DNA of 13,349 nt. Origin: JBDTOX01 sp039933015. GTDB taxonomy: Bacteria > Pseudomonadota > Gammaproteobacteria > Burkholderiales > Methylophilaceae. The notes beneath the pieces are model-generated. The model did not search any database. It had not been told where the DNA came from and saw only the letters and a list, made by a program, of their open reading frames with translations. Shown here piece by piece: positions 1 through 6,973 of the stretch. Position 1 is the first letter of the stretch; every line of letters begins with the position of its first letter. The stretch lies in the NCBI GenBank assembly GCA_039933015.1, contig JBDTOX010000129.1:1-13349 (forward strand). Reading direction: 5' to 3'. The position numbers and the translations under genes are program-made.

Positions 1-840
1 AAGCCAATCTTAATGGCCGGTATCCTGGCATCTGCTATTGCCGGATTATCTGCAGCTCATGCGGAAGATGCAGCAGCAACGGTTGCTGCGGAGCCAGCGT
101 CACCACATACCTTATCGTCCAATGTTGGGTTCTTCAGCGACTATGTGTTCCGTGGGATTTCATACGCCAGAGAACGCGGTGCAATTCAAGGCGGTTTTGA
201 CTACTCGCACAGCAGTGGTATTTACCTGGGTGTATGGGCTAGCAATGTCAACAAAAACGCCTTGTATGGCAATACCGTTGAGCTTGACCTTTATGGTGGC
301 TACCTTCACCAGTTCACCCCAGACTTGAGCTTGAACGTGGGCTTCTTGCAGTTCTTCTATCCTGATAATGACAGGCCGGTTGGATTAACTGGCCGTAAGG
401 GCGGTTCCCCTAATACCACAGAGTTGAATGCAGCTATTACTTACAAATGGCTGACCTTGAAACACTCTTATGCAGTGTCCGATTTCTTTGGAATTAATAC
501 CGCATCTTTTGGCAATACGCCGATTGGTAACCATACAACGGGTACAGGCCATAGTGACGGTAGCGGCTACACCGAGCTGAATTTCAATTACAAGTTGCCG
601 GTTCAGGATATTAATCTGGCGTTACATGTGGGCCATCAGACCGTTAGAAATTACTCTGTCGCCAACTATACTGATTTCCTGATTGGCGTAAACAAGGATT
701 TTGCAATTGCATCCAGCACGGGCTGGAACGCAGGACTTAACTACACCACTACGGATGCCAACGATAATTGGTATGTTGATGGTACCGGTTTCAAAACTGC
801 CGATGATAAAGTCATGGGTTACATTAAGCGCACTTTCTAA
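1..840 (+). CDS. TorF-like putative porin (TIGR02001 family), 5' end outside the window
   Basis: This is a predicted outer-membrane beta-barrel protein of the proteobacterial TIGR02001 ('gcw_chp', TorF-like porin) family. The frame is open from base 1. The first residues read KPILMAGILASAIAGLSAAHA, which is the end of a Sec signal peptide with a likely cleavage after AHA. The true start therefore probably lies a few codons upstream of the window, and the in-frame ATG at 13 falls inside the signal peptide. The mature part opens with the family-typical stretch SNVGFFSDYVFRGISYA, then alternating aromatic and polar strands, and ends in Phe (YIKRTF), as many outer-membrane proteins do. Substrate and true porin activity are unknown; the family is defined mainly by sequence. 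It is convergent with the PAS protein gene and shares its terminator. Confidence 0.8.
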   Translation, partial: KPILMAGILASAIAGLSAAHAEDAAATVAAEPASPHTLSSNVGFFSDYVFRGISYARERGAIQGGFDYSHSSGIYLGVWASNVNKNALYGNTVELDLYGGYLHQFTPDLSLNVGFLQFFYPDNDRPVGLTGRKGGSPNTTELNAAITYKWLTLKHSYAVSDFFGINTASFGNTPIGNHTTGTGHSDGSGYTELNFNYKLPVQDINLALHVGHQTVRNYSVANYTDFLIGVNKDFAIASSTGWNAGLNYTTTDANDNWYVDGTGFKTADDKVMGYIKRTF

Positions 841-865
841 ATTCAATAGTGCTGTAACTATGTTC

Positions 866-889
866 AAATGGGCGCTGCGGCGCCCATTT
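866..889. terminator. Bidirectional intrinsic terminator between convergent genes
   Basis: A perfect 10-bp inverted repeat, AAATGGGCGC / GCGCCCATTT, surrounds a TGCG loop. It is followed on the plus strand by a T-rich tract (TTTTTATT) and starts with AAA on that strand, so it can serve the minus strand as well. It lies 26 bp after the porin stop codon. The stop codon of the minus-strand PAS gene (890-892) borders the stem directly. Textbook structure; high confidence. Confidence 0.9.
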
Positions 890-2266
890 TTATTCATGCA
901 GATTGGCCAGCGTCGCCGTGTGTTGAGGGTTTTCATTAGGAATTTCTACGATGAACCCTTCCAGTGCCAGCAACTCGCCCGCACTAGAAAATATGCCGCG
1001 CCCATGTTCCATCACCTGTTTTATTTCGCCATTGCGCGTAATAATTCTATAGATGAGCTGGAATTTTTCCTGGTGCTGAATCTGTTGTTGAACAGATTCC
1101 CACACGGACATTCTGTCTTCCGGGTGGATGATCTGGTTGAAAGAAAAGACTGGATTGTTGATTAATTCCATGGGGTCATAGCCGGTGACTTCAACGCAGC
1201 CATCGCTAACGAACTCAAAAGACCAGAAACGGTCATTTCTGCCGCGGTACACCATGCCTGGAATGTTGTTTAATAAGGTACTCATGGCGCGGCGATGGGC
1301 GTTCACATTGGCCTGCACTTCTTTGACACGGCTGATGTCAGAAATGGTACCGACAACGCTAGTACGCTCGTTTTCGGACACTGACGTGGTTTTGCCGCGT
1401 AGCTCGGACCATTGGGAGTTGCCATTGCGCGCTATAAGCCTGAATTCGATCAGGCAGTGGGAACGTTTGCCCTGGGTTAATGAAGTGAGTCTAGATTCGA
1501 CGGCTGGCTTATCTTCAGGATGAATATAGTTTATTAAGGGTTTGTTCAAGCATTCCTGTATTTTGTAATCAAGCGCGTGCTCCCATGAGGAGTTCAGGAA
1601 AATTAACTGACCTTCTGCATTAATCTGAAATACGATCTCTTCCAGACGGTCGATAATCTGGTGGTAGTTGAACTGGCTTTCAAAATTTGTGCTGAGAGGT
1701 CTGGCTGTAGAAACAGGAGTAAACTGGAGCAATGCTTGATTGTCATTGTGGTCCTGTTGCATGCGGGAAAGTGAAGTGTGGGATGGAATCGTGGTGCCAT
1801 CAGAGCACAGCAGACGTAACTTCTGTATTTCATTTTTGTTCTCACCCTGCGTAGCTTCAGCGATCATTTCTGCAAGAACCTGATGATCGGCAGGATGGAC
1901 TAAATTTGTGAAAGGCATGCCAACTACCTGGTCAGCCATGCCTGCCATACCCAATGTTTGCAGAAATGAGATATTGGCAAAGCTGATTTTGTAGCCATCA
2001 AGTACTACTGCCGGAGTAGACAGAGTCGCAGAAACCTCTTTGCCCCAGGTTCCAGTTCTTGGATCACTGACGCGTTGTTTTTTTGTTGATTTTAAAAAGT
2101 ATAAGGATTGGGCAGCAATGACGATGGCGCCGGATAAAATCGCGACCGTAGCAGAAAGCAGCATGACTATATGTGATATAAATGGTCCATTAGCGTCATA
2201 CCATGTACCCATAACAGCCAGAAAAATGATGCTGAGGATGAGGCTGGCGAATATAAGTAAGCTCAT
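890..2266 (-). CDS. Membrane protein with three PAS-like regions and no output domain
   Basis: A 458-residue protein, probably a sensory or signalling protein in the inner membrane. Two hydrophobic segments are visible near residues 2-20 and 28-57. Three PAS-like regions follow: about 75-185 (weakest), 195-318 (motif NYIHPEDKPAVESRL, then WSELRGKTTSV...VGTISDIS) and 325-445 (PAS_3-like, FVSDGCVEVTGYDPMEL, IIHPEDR, RNGEIKQVMEHGRGIF). No histidine kinase, GGDEF, EAL or methyl-accepting domain follows; the protein ends about 15 residues after the last PAS region. The start ATG has an AAGG about 10 nt upstream. The gene is divergent from the histidine kinase gene with only 56 bp between starts, which suggests shared regulation and perhaps a shared pathway; that link is inference. 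No PAS cofactor-binding residue can be assigned by eye. Confidence 0.8.
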   Translation of the reverse strand: MSLLIFASLILSIIFLAVMGTWYDANGPFISHIVMLLSATVAILSGAIVIAAQSLYFLKSTKKQRVSDPRTGTWGKEVSATLSTPAVVLDGYKISFANISFLQTLGMAGMADQVVGMPFTNLVHPADHQVLAEMIAEATQGENKNEIQKLRLLCSDGTTIPSHTSLSRMQQDHNDNQALLQFTPVSTARPLSTNFESQFNYHQIIDRLEEIVFQINAEGQLIFLNSSWEHALDYKIQECLNKPLINYIHPEDKPAVESRLTSLTQGKRSHCLIEFRLIARNGNSQWSELRGKTTSVSENERTSVVGTISDISRVKEVQANVNAHRRAMSTLLNNIPGMVYRGRNDRFWSFEFVSDGCVEVTGYDPMELINNPVFSFNQIIHPEDRMSVWESVQQQIQHQEKFQLIYRIITRNGEIKQVMEHGRGIFSSAGELLALEGFIVEIPNENPQHTATLANLHE

Positions 2267-2322
2267 TAATCGGAACCTTGAATGTTTGCAGTAAGTTATC
2301 TGGATTTTAAGATAGAGAAAAT

Positions 2323-4158
2323 ATGCTAAGAATATGGAAGCTACATGAAAAAGTAGAAGCTTTCATAAGCATACACAAGCTTTACGCTAGCCTCCATGTC
2401 CTCTTGATGGCTATCGTACTGGCAGTAGTGCTGATGCAGGCAGGTTCCCTGTTCTTGCTGGATTATATTCCTAATCATCTGGCTGCCGTGCATAAAGCAT
2501 ATGCGCATGAATTGCTTTGGAAAAATGAGATTAAGGACTTAAGTGATCGCCCGGGGCATAAAGATACCCTCTCATTCTGGAATCTGAATAAAAGTAATGC
2601 TGACCTGACAAGCGCTGAATTCTCCTGGTTTAATACACAAAGCAACCCAGAGCTACGCGAGGCGTATATAAAATTACGTCAGGCTCACTCCGCGTTTGCG
2701 AGCGCCCATGCTAGCGGACAACCAAGCCAATCTCTGGTGCAGCTTGGTCAGCAGGTGATTTTTGCCTATGAAACCTTTATTCGGACGGCCGAAAAAGACG
2801 TTGAAATCAAACAGTCTGTAATAGCTCTTCTGCAGTTGGCTTGCCTATTTCTTGTGTTTTGCATTATAGCAAGCCTGATGTTGTCTTCGCGACGGGTTTT
2901 GATCGACCGGGTCGGCCACCTGATAGCGATCATGCCCAAGCATCTGGTATCTGGCGTTAGAAGGCATACGGATGATGAGTTTGGGTTTATCGAGAGATTA
3001 ATTGCAGAAGTGTCTGCTCAGCTTGAAGGTGTCAAGGTGGAAACTGAGTGGATTAATAAAACAAGCACAGAGCGAATCAGAAGGATGACTCTTTCCCAGG
3101 ACTTTCTGTTTAAGCTGGTCAAGCTGGTGGAAAGCTCGGGATTAAGTGAACTGACAATAAGACAGGCACTTTACGCGCTGGAGAGGACTTTAAATATCAG
3201 TAACGTGTCTTTGGTTTTTAGTGATAATGGATCAGTAATATCTGCACAGCGCGCATTGTTTTCTAATCATTGGCCCTTGTGTTTTCATGAGGGCTTGTTT
3301 GACGAAAAAGCGAGCACAATGTCTGTGAGTCATTCTTCCGTAATGGTCGAGGGCAAAGTTGTCCGCTGCCTTACAGTGCCTTTGCCAGGCCCCATGGGCT
3401 GCTTGGGAGTCCTAATGGTAGAAACAGAAGACACCCATTTCTTTGAGAATACGGAAATACAGCTGGTTGAAGTGACAGCGCAACTGTTTGCAGTTTCGAT
3501 GGGGTTTCAAGCGCGAGAACAGGAAGGGCGCCGCGTCGCATTGCTTGAGGAAAGAGCCGTGATTGCCCGCGAGTTGCATGACTCGTTGGCGCAATCTCTT
3601 TCTTATATGAAGATACAAATTGCAAGATTACAGAGCCAATTTGGCAATGATGTACAGAAGGCCGGAGCTGTGGAAATTGTTAATGATTTGCGGGTAGGGC
3701 TGGATAACGCATACCGGGAATTACGCGAGTTGCTTTCTACATTCAGGGTGCAAATGGATGTCAGAGGCCTTGATTATGCCCTTAGAGAAGCCATTGATGA
3801 GTTCTCGCAAAGATCCAGCCTGAGCTTTACGCTGGATAACCGACTGGTTGATTGCCGGTTGAGCGTGAATGAGGAGTTTCACCTTTTACAGGTGGTTCGC
3901 GAGGGTTTGTCGAATATTGTGCGCCATTCCGGAGCCAGTACGGTGGTCATTACTTTGGTCTTGCAGCCAACCGGAGAAGTCATGGTAACCATCGATGATG
4001 ATGGACTGGGATGCGCTTTTAAAGAACAAGAGCCGCATCATTATGGTTTAACCATTATGACTGAGCGAGCCGGTTTCCTTGGAGGAGAAATCCAGATATT
4101 GCCGAGGAGACGCGGGGGCACACGCGTCAGGCTTTTATTCCGCCCCAAATCAAAGTAA
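2323..4158 (+). CDS. NarX/NarQ-type membrane sensor histidine kinase
   Basis: A 611-residue sensor kinase that should autophosphorylate and pass phosphate to the regulator encoded next to it. Order: cytoplasmic N-terminus, TM1 about 25-48, periplasmic domain about 49-165, TM2 about 166-188, a HAMP-like linker about 189-240, a GAF-like region about 255-395, a HisKA_3 dimerisation helix with RELHDSLAQSL (phospho-acceptor His419), and an HATPase_c domain with N531 in EGLSNIVRHS, DDDGLGC (558-564) and a GLTIMTERA box. This is the NarX/NarQ layout, but I cannot find the conserved nitrate-binding P-box in the periplasmic part, so the signal is unknown. The kinase stop codon overlaps the upstream-most possible start of the regulator gene (TAATG, 4156-4160), a sign of translational coupling. 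The ribosome-binding site is weak (AGAGAAA). Confidence 0.9.
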   Translation: MLRIWKLHEKVEAFISIHKLYASLHVLLMAIVLAVVLMQAGSLFLLDYIPNHLAAVHKAYAHELLWKNEIKDLSDRPGHKDTLSFWNLNKSNADLTSAEFSWFNTQSNPELREAYIKLRQAHSAFASAHASGQPSQSLVQLGQQVIFAYETFIRTAEKDVEIKQSVIALLQLACLFLVFCIIASLMLSSRRVLIDRVGHLIAIMPKHLVSGVRRHTDDEFGFIERLIAEVSAQLEGVKVETEWINKTSTERIRRMTLSQDFLFKLVKLVESSGLSELTIRQALYALERTLNISNVSLVFSDNGSVISAQRALFSNHWPLCFHEGLFDEKASTMSVSHSSVMVEGKVVRCLTVPLPGPMGCLGVLMVETEDTHFFENTEIQLVEVTAQLFAVSMGFQAREQEGRRVALLEERAVIARELHDSLAQSLSYMKIQIARLQSQFGNDVQKAGAVEIVNDLRVGLDNAYRELRELLSTFRVQMDVRGLDYALREAIDEFSQRSSLSFTLDNRLVDCRLSVNEEFHLLQVVREGLSNIVRHSGASTVVITLVLQPTGEVMVTIDDDGLGCAFKEQEPHHYGLTIMTERAGFLGGEIQILPRRRGGTRVRLLFRPKSK

Positions 4159-4187
4159 TGATGAATATAATTAATGTGGGAGAGATG

Positions 4188-4826
4188 ATGAACACGCCAA
4201 TCACAGTATTGCTTATTGATGACCATGCGCTTTTTCGTAAAGGGGTCTGTCAGATGATCTCTGCGGACGCCGATTTTAAAGTGGTGGGAGAAGCAGCATC
4301 GGGCATGGAAGGTCTGGCTCTGGTGGGTGAGTTCAAGCCGGACTTGGTGTTAATCGACCTTAACATGAAGGGCATGAATGGGCTGGAGACGCTGGTGCGG
4401 ATAAAAGAAGCCAATCTCCAGTCTCGTTGTATCGTGCTGACGGTATCGGATGCGGCAGATGATTTGTTGGAGGCTCTGCGCGCAGGCGCTGACGGATACT
4501 TGCTGAAAGATATGGAGCCAGAGGATTTATGCACGAATTTAAAAAAGGCCATGGGCGGTATCACCGTTCTTCAAGACAGCCTTACGGAAATTCTCAAGAA
4601 TGCGCTGATCGAGCCCAGTGTCAAGAAAGACGAGGAGAATGTTTCGCTCACCATTCGCGAGCGTGAAATACTGGGGTGTTTGGCTGACGGACTCAATAAC
4701 AAGATGATTGCCCGCAATTTGGGCATAAGCGATACTACGGTGAAGGTGCATATCAAACACCTGCTGAGCAAACTTAAGCTTACCAGCAGACTTGAGGCGG
4801 CCGTGTGGGCGCATAGAAAAAGATAA
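4188..4826 (+). CDS. NarL/FixJ-family response regulator
   Basis: A DNA-binding response regulator, the expected partner of the upstream kinase. From ATG 4188 it has 212 residues. The receiver domain (about 5-120) carries acidic D11/D12, phospho-acceptor D57 (in LVLIDLNMKGMNG), a conserved Thr (CIVLTVSD) and Lys (GYLLKDMEPEDL). A LuxR-type helix-turn-helix follows at about 148-206 (LTIREREILGCLADGLNNK, then ARNLGISDTTVKVHIKHLL). I prefer start 4188 because GGGAG (4178-4182) is well spaced before it. An in-frame ATG at 4158, overlapping the kinase stop, would add ten residues, and ATG 4185 is also possible. Target promoters are unknown. Confidence 0.92.
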   Translation: MNTPITVLLIDDHALFRKGVCQMISADADFKVVGEAASGMEGLALVGEFKPDLVLIDLNMKGMNGLETLVRIKEANLQSRCIVLTVSDAADDLLEALRAGADGYLLKDMEPEDLCTNLKKAMGGITVLQDSLTEILKNALIEPSVKKDEENVSLTIREREILGCLADGLNNKMIARNLGISDTTVKVHIKHLLSKLKLTSRLEAAVWAHRKR

Positions 4827-4912
4827 TGGATTTAAGTAAATTTCCCAGGCTATGCTACAAGCCGCTTTGATAAGCCTTTTGATGAAACAGACAGTTAAAT
4901 GGAGTAAGTGGT

Positions 4913-6088
4913 ATGGCACAAAAAAGTGAGGGTTTTGCTACTCGGTGTATCCATGCGGGGGAAATCAAGGATCAGTTTGGCTCTCCACATACGCCGATTT
5001 ACGATACGACCACTTTCAGGTTCGATACCACTGCCGATATGCTGGATGTCATTGAAGGGCGCCGGCCAGGCTGCCTTTACACGCGCTACGGATCGAACCC
5101 TGGCATAACTAGCGTTGAGGCCAAGCTTGCCAGCCTTGAGCAGGCGGAAGGTGCGCTGGTGTTTGCTTCTGGTATGGCAGCGATTTCTGCGTCACTATTG
5201 GCTCACGGTGAACGTGGAATAATTTGCCTGGGCGAGGTGTACGGTGGCACCTGGGAATTCATGTCGCGACAGCTAGCGGCACTGGGGAGACATATTGAGT
5301 TTGTCGCTGCCGGGGATATGGACGGACTGCAGAGTCATCTTGCGCGTGGCTGCAGTCTCGTTTATTTCGAAACGCCATCCAATCCTTTACTTGAGATTAT
5401 CGACATCGTCCAGATTTGCGCGTTGGCGCACGCCCATGATGCAAAGGTGGCAATCGACAGTACATTCGCGACCCCGGTTAACCAGCAGCCGCTGACATTG
5501 GGTGCTGATCTTGTGATCCACAGCGCTACTAAATATCTCGGTGGACACAGCGATTTGACTGGCGGCATGGTTGCCGGGGCAGAGCTTGTGCTTGAGCCGC
5601 TGCGCATCTGGAGAAAGAACCTCGGTCAGATGCTTGCTCCGGAAACTGCGCATCTGCTTGCCCGAAGCCTGGCAACGCTGGAACTGCGGGTGGAGCGCCA
5701 GAATGCGTCTGCACTGCATTTAGCCAAAATGCTGCAAAACCACCCTGGGGTACAACGCGTGTACTTTCCTGGGTTAGAGAATTGTGTGGGGCATGAAATC
5801 GCACGACGCCAGATGCGCGGCTTCGGCGGCATGATTTCGGTAGCAATCGGTAGTGATGCCGCTGCCGCAGCACGCGTGGTTGACCAGCTGCGCCTATTTA
5901 CGCTAGCGCCGAGTCTTGGCGGGGTTGAAAGCCTGGTGTCACAACCTGCACTGACCTCGCATCGTGATCTCGCTGCTGCAGAGCGGGAGATGAGAGGTAT
6001 TGGAGATAATCTTATCAGGTTGTCGATTGGCCTGGAAACACTGGAAGATCTTAAAAGCGACCTTATGCAGGCACTCGCCATACTATAG
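4913..6088 (+). CDS. Cystathionine gamma-synthase/lyase-like PLP enzyme
   Basis: A fold-type I PLP enzyme of the Cys/Met metabolism family, 391 residues, the usual length. It should act in transsulfuration in the cytoplasm, most likely making cystathionine from an activated homoserine and cysteine (MetB-like) or cleaving it. Visible motifs: phosphate-binding YTRYGSNP (Y57, R59), cofactor-stacking Y110 in EVYGGTW, D182 in IDSTFATP, the PLP Schiff-base K207 in HSATKYLGGHSD, the SLGGVES loop, and a substrate-carboxylate Arg near 369 (LIRLSIGLE). The position holding the catalytic Cys of methionine gamma-lyase is Gly112 here, which argues against that activity. GGAG at 4901-4904 gives a good ribosome-binding site. 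Synthase versus lyase versus sulfhydrylase cannot be settled by eye, so I give no symbol. Confidence 0.88.
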   Translation: MAQKSEGFATRCIHAGEIKDQFGSPHTPIYDTTTFRFDTTADMLDVIEGRRPGCLYTRYGSNPGITSVEAKLASLEQAEGALVFASGMAAISASLLAHGERGIICLGEVYGGTWEFMSRQLAALGRHIEFVAAGDMDGLQSHLARGCSLVYFETPSNPLLEIIDIVQICALAHAHDAKVAIDSTFATPVNQQPLTLGADLVIHSATKYLGGHSDLTGGMVAGAELVLEPLRIWRKNLGQMLAPETAHLLARSLATLELRVERQNASALHLAKMLQNHPGVQRVYFPGLENCVGHEIARRQMRGFGGMISVAIGSDAAAAARVVDQLRLFTLAPSLGGVESLVSQPALTSHRDLAAAEREMRGIGDNLIRLSIGLETLEDLKSDLMQALAIL

Positions 6089-6100
6089 TGGTTTTTTAGA

Positions 6101-6130
6101 GATAAAGCCCATCAGTAGTGGAGCTTTATC
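6101..6130. other. Hairpin 12 bp after the PLP-enzyme gene
   Basis: A perfect 8-bp inverted repeat, GATAAAGC / GCTTTATC, with a further inner CCA/TGG stem after a one-base bulge. It may end or protect the transcript of the PLP-enzyme gene. There is no T-run after either arm (the TTTTTT tract at 6092-6097 lies before it), so it is not a canonical intrinsic terminator. Confidence 0.6.
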
Positions 6131-6136
6131 CAAGCG

Positions 6137-6180
6137 ATGCCTCTTACATGGTATTACCACTTAGGTGTAATTGAAGGCAT
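6137..6180. other. Nested three-stem hairpin upstream of the cupin gene
   Basis: Three inverted repeats are nested in 44 bases: outer ATGCCT/AGGCAT (6137-6142 with 6175-6180), middle TTACA/TGTAA (6144-6148 with 6166-6170) and inner TGGT/ACCA (6149-6152 with 6156-6159). It begins seven bases after the hairpin at 6101-6130. The right arm overlaps a candidate -35 box, so it could be an operator as well as an RNA structure. Function unknown; I recognise no known riboswitch. Confidence 0.5.
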
Positions 6181-6199
6181 AGCTAAGGCAGTATTTAAT
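6171..6199 (+). promoter_or_regulatory. Candidate sigma-70 promoter of the cupin gene
   Basis: TTGAAG (6171-6176, 4/6 to consensus) and TTTAAT (6194-6199, 5/6) are separated by 17 bp, about 50 bp before the cupin start. The predicted transcript start is near 6206. The match is moderate and unproven. Confidence 0.4.
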
Positions 6200-6249
6200 C
6201 TACTTCACAGGGTGGGTCCATCCTTTATAAAAATTTTTGGAGAATTGAC

Positions 6250-6588
6250 ATGAAATACAAGAAACAGGCTATCGCAGATCAACAACCATCGATGAATGTT
6301 GCCGGTGTTCCAGCTTGGCTTGGCGACACATTCGTATCAACCGATAAAGACAAAACTATTTGTGCTGGATTCTTTCGCTTGGAAAAGGGTAATCCTTTGG
6401 TATATACCTATGATTATGATGAGATGAAGATCGTCGTAGATGGTGAGTTCAACATTACCGACCACACAGGCCAAAAAGTTAATGCCAAGGTTGGTGATGT
6501 TCTTTACTTCGAAATTGGCGACACTGTAACGTTTGAGACCCCATCCCACGCCGTTGGGTTTTTCTGTGGACAACGTCAACCGCTGTAA
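6250..6588 (+). CDS. Small EutQ-like cupin domain protein
   Basis: A 112-residue single-domain cupin that resembles the EutQ/DUF861 type. Typical parts are the motif-1 region YDYDEMKIVVDGEFNI (about 54-69) and the motif-2 region GDVLYFEIGDTVTFETPSHA (about 82-101). The canonical metal-binding HxH pair of motif 1 is absent (aromatic and acidic residues stand there, then E58), while H100 sits in motif 2, so classical metal binding is uncertain. No signal peptide or other ethanolamine-use gene is nearby, so a role in ethanolamine metabolism is not supported. The start is well fixed by TGGAGA at 6238-6243. It seems to be transcribed alone, from a structured leader. Substrate and function are unknown. 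Confidence 0.75.
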   Translation: MKYKKQAIADQQPSMNVAGVPAWLGDTFVSTDKDKTICAGFFRLEKGNPLVYTYDYDEMKIVVDGEFNITDHTGQKVNAKVGDVLYFEIGDTVTFETPSHAVGFFCGQRQPL

Positions 6589-6604
6589 CCGGAGTTAAGT
6601 CCGG
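6589..6604 (+). terminator. Weak hairpin directly after the cupin stop codon
   Basis: CCGGA-GTTAAG-TCCGG forms a perfect 5-bp GC-rich stem starting one base after the stop codon. The T-rich tract (ATTTTGTT) begins only five bases after the stem, so this is a weak terminator candidate at best. Confidence 0.35.
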
Positions 6605-6617
6605 CCGCTATTTTGTT

Positions 6618-6676
6618 GCTGGCAACATCTGAGTGCTTTTATGTCATGTGGCATAGTCTGTCAGATGTTGTCCAGC
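6618..6676. repeat. Long imperfect inverted repeat downstream of the cupin gene
   Basis: GCTGGCAACATCTGA (6618-6632) is matched by TCAGATGTTGTCCAGC (6661-6676). All 15 bases pair with one extra T in the right arm. The 28-base loop contains a smaller hairpin, ATGTC-ATGT-GGCAT (6641-6654). The right arm is followed by GCTTTTCT. It may be the real terminator of the cupin transcript, a REP/MITE-like repeat, or a structured RNA. Only a genome-wide copy search would separate these. Confidence 0.55.
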
Positions 6677-6861
6677 GCTTTTCTGTATTCAGGACCATTT
6701 GCTGGTAAGTAGTACGGTGGTGCAGGGACATTATCTGTACGCTGGTGCCCGTCTCTAGGACAGCCCATTATGGCCTCAATCACATAGTGTTTTAGCGCTT
6801 GTCTTTGCAATAAACGCTAACCCCAAGCTGTATTCGTCACGCCGAGTTATATTTTTGTGTC
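6677..6861. other. Non-coding stretch with a 12-bp direct repeat
   Basis: I see no gene here. The only structure beyond chance is a direct repeat, GTACGGTGGTGC (6712-6723) and GTACGCTGGTGC (6737-6748), with 11 of 12 bases equal and a 25-bp period, plus a weak TTAGCG/CGCTAA inverted repeat further on. Protein-binding sites are possible but unproven. Confidence 0.3.
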
Positions 6862-6870
6862 TGCTATGAT
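6862..6870 (+). promoter_or_regulatory. Extended -10 promoter candidate for the tRNA relic/tig unit
   Basis: TGCTATGAT is a full extended -10 (TGn plus TATGAT, 5/6 to TATAAT), preceded by an AT-rich stretch (TTATATTTTT). I find no good -35 box at 16-18 bp, which an extended -10 can tolerate. The predicted start is near 6877, giving a tig leader of about 200 nt. It probably once drove the tRNA-Leu gene. Confidence 0.45.
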
Positions 6871-6879
6871 AAAATCAGC

Positions 6880-6909
6880 GATAGCTTTTCGGGTGTAAGC
6901 CCCACTATC
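6880..6909 (+). other. Hairpin at the predicted 5' end of the tig leader
   Basis: GATAG (6880-6884) pairs with CTATC (6905-6909), with an inner GGG/CCC stem around TGTAAG. It would be the first structure in the transcript from the extended -10 promoter. Moderate stability; function unknown. Confidence 0.4.
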
Positions 6910-6917
6910 CTAAATGC

Positions 6918-6956
6918 AGATTAGATCCAATTTGATCATTCATCCCAGTCTAATCT
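6918..6956 (+). other. 8-bp inverted repeat in the tig leader
   Basis: AGATTAGA (6918-6925) and TCTAATCT (6949-6956) are perfect inverse complements around a 23-base loop that holds two GATC sites. It ends 17 bases before the tRNA-like sequence. It could be an RNA stem or a protein-binding site. The stem is A/T-rich, so it would be weak as RNA. Confidence 0.4.
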
Positions 6957-6973
6957 GTCTAAACCATTATATT

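Noticed and set aside
890..2266. Truncated GGDEF or kinase gene
   Set aside because: The terminator stem starts directly after the stop codon and no leftover coding sequence for an output domain is visible, so recent truncation is not supported.
2323..4826. Naming the pair narX/narL
   Set aside because: Domain layout fits, but the periplasmic nitrate motif is not visible and no nitrate genes are nearby.
6089..6249. SAM or other known riboswitch near the transsulfuration gene
   Set aside because: The stems lie after that gene rather than before it, and the core motifs of known SAM riboswitches are not seen.
6880..6910. Sigma-32 promoter for tig based on CCCCACTAT
   Set aside because: There is no CTTGAA-like box at the right distance upstream, so the match is only partial.
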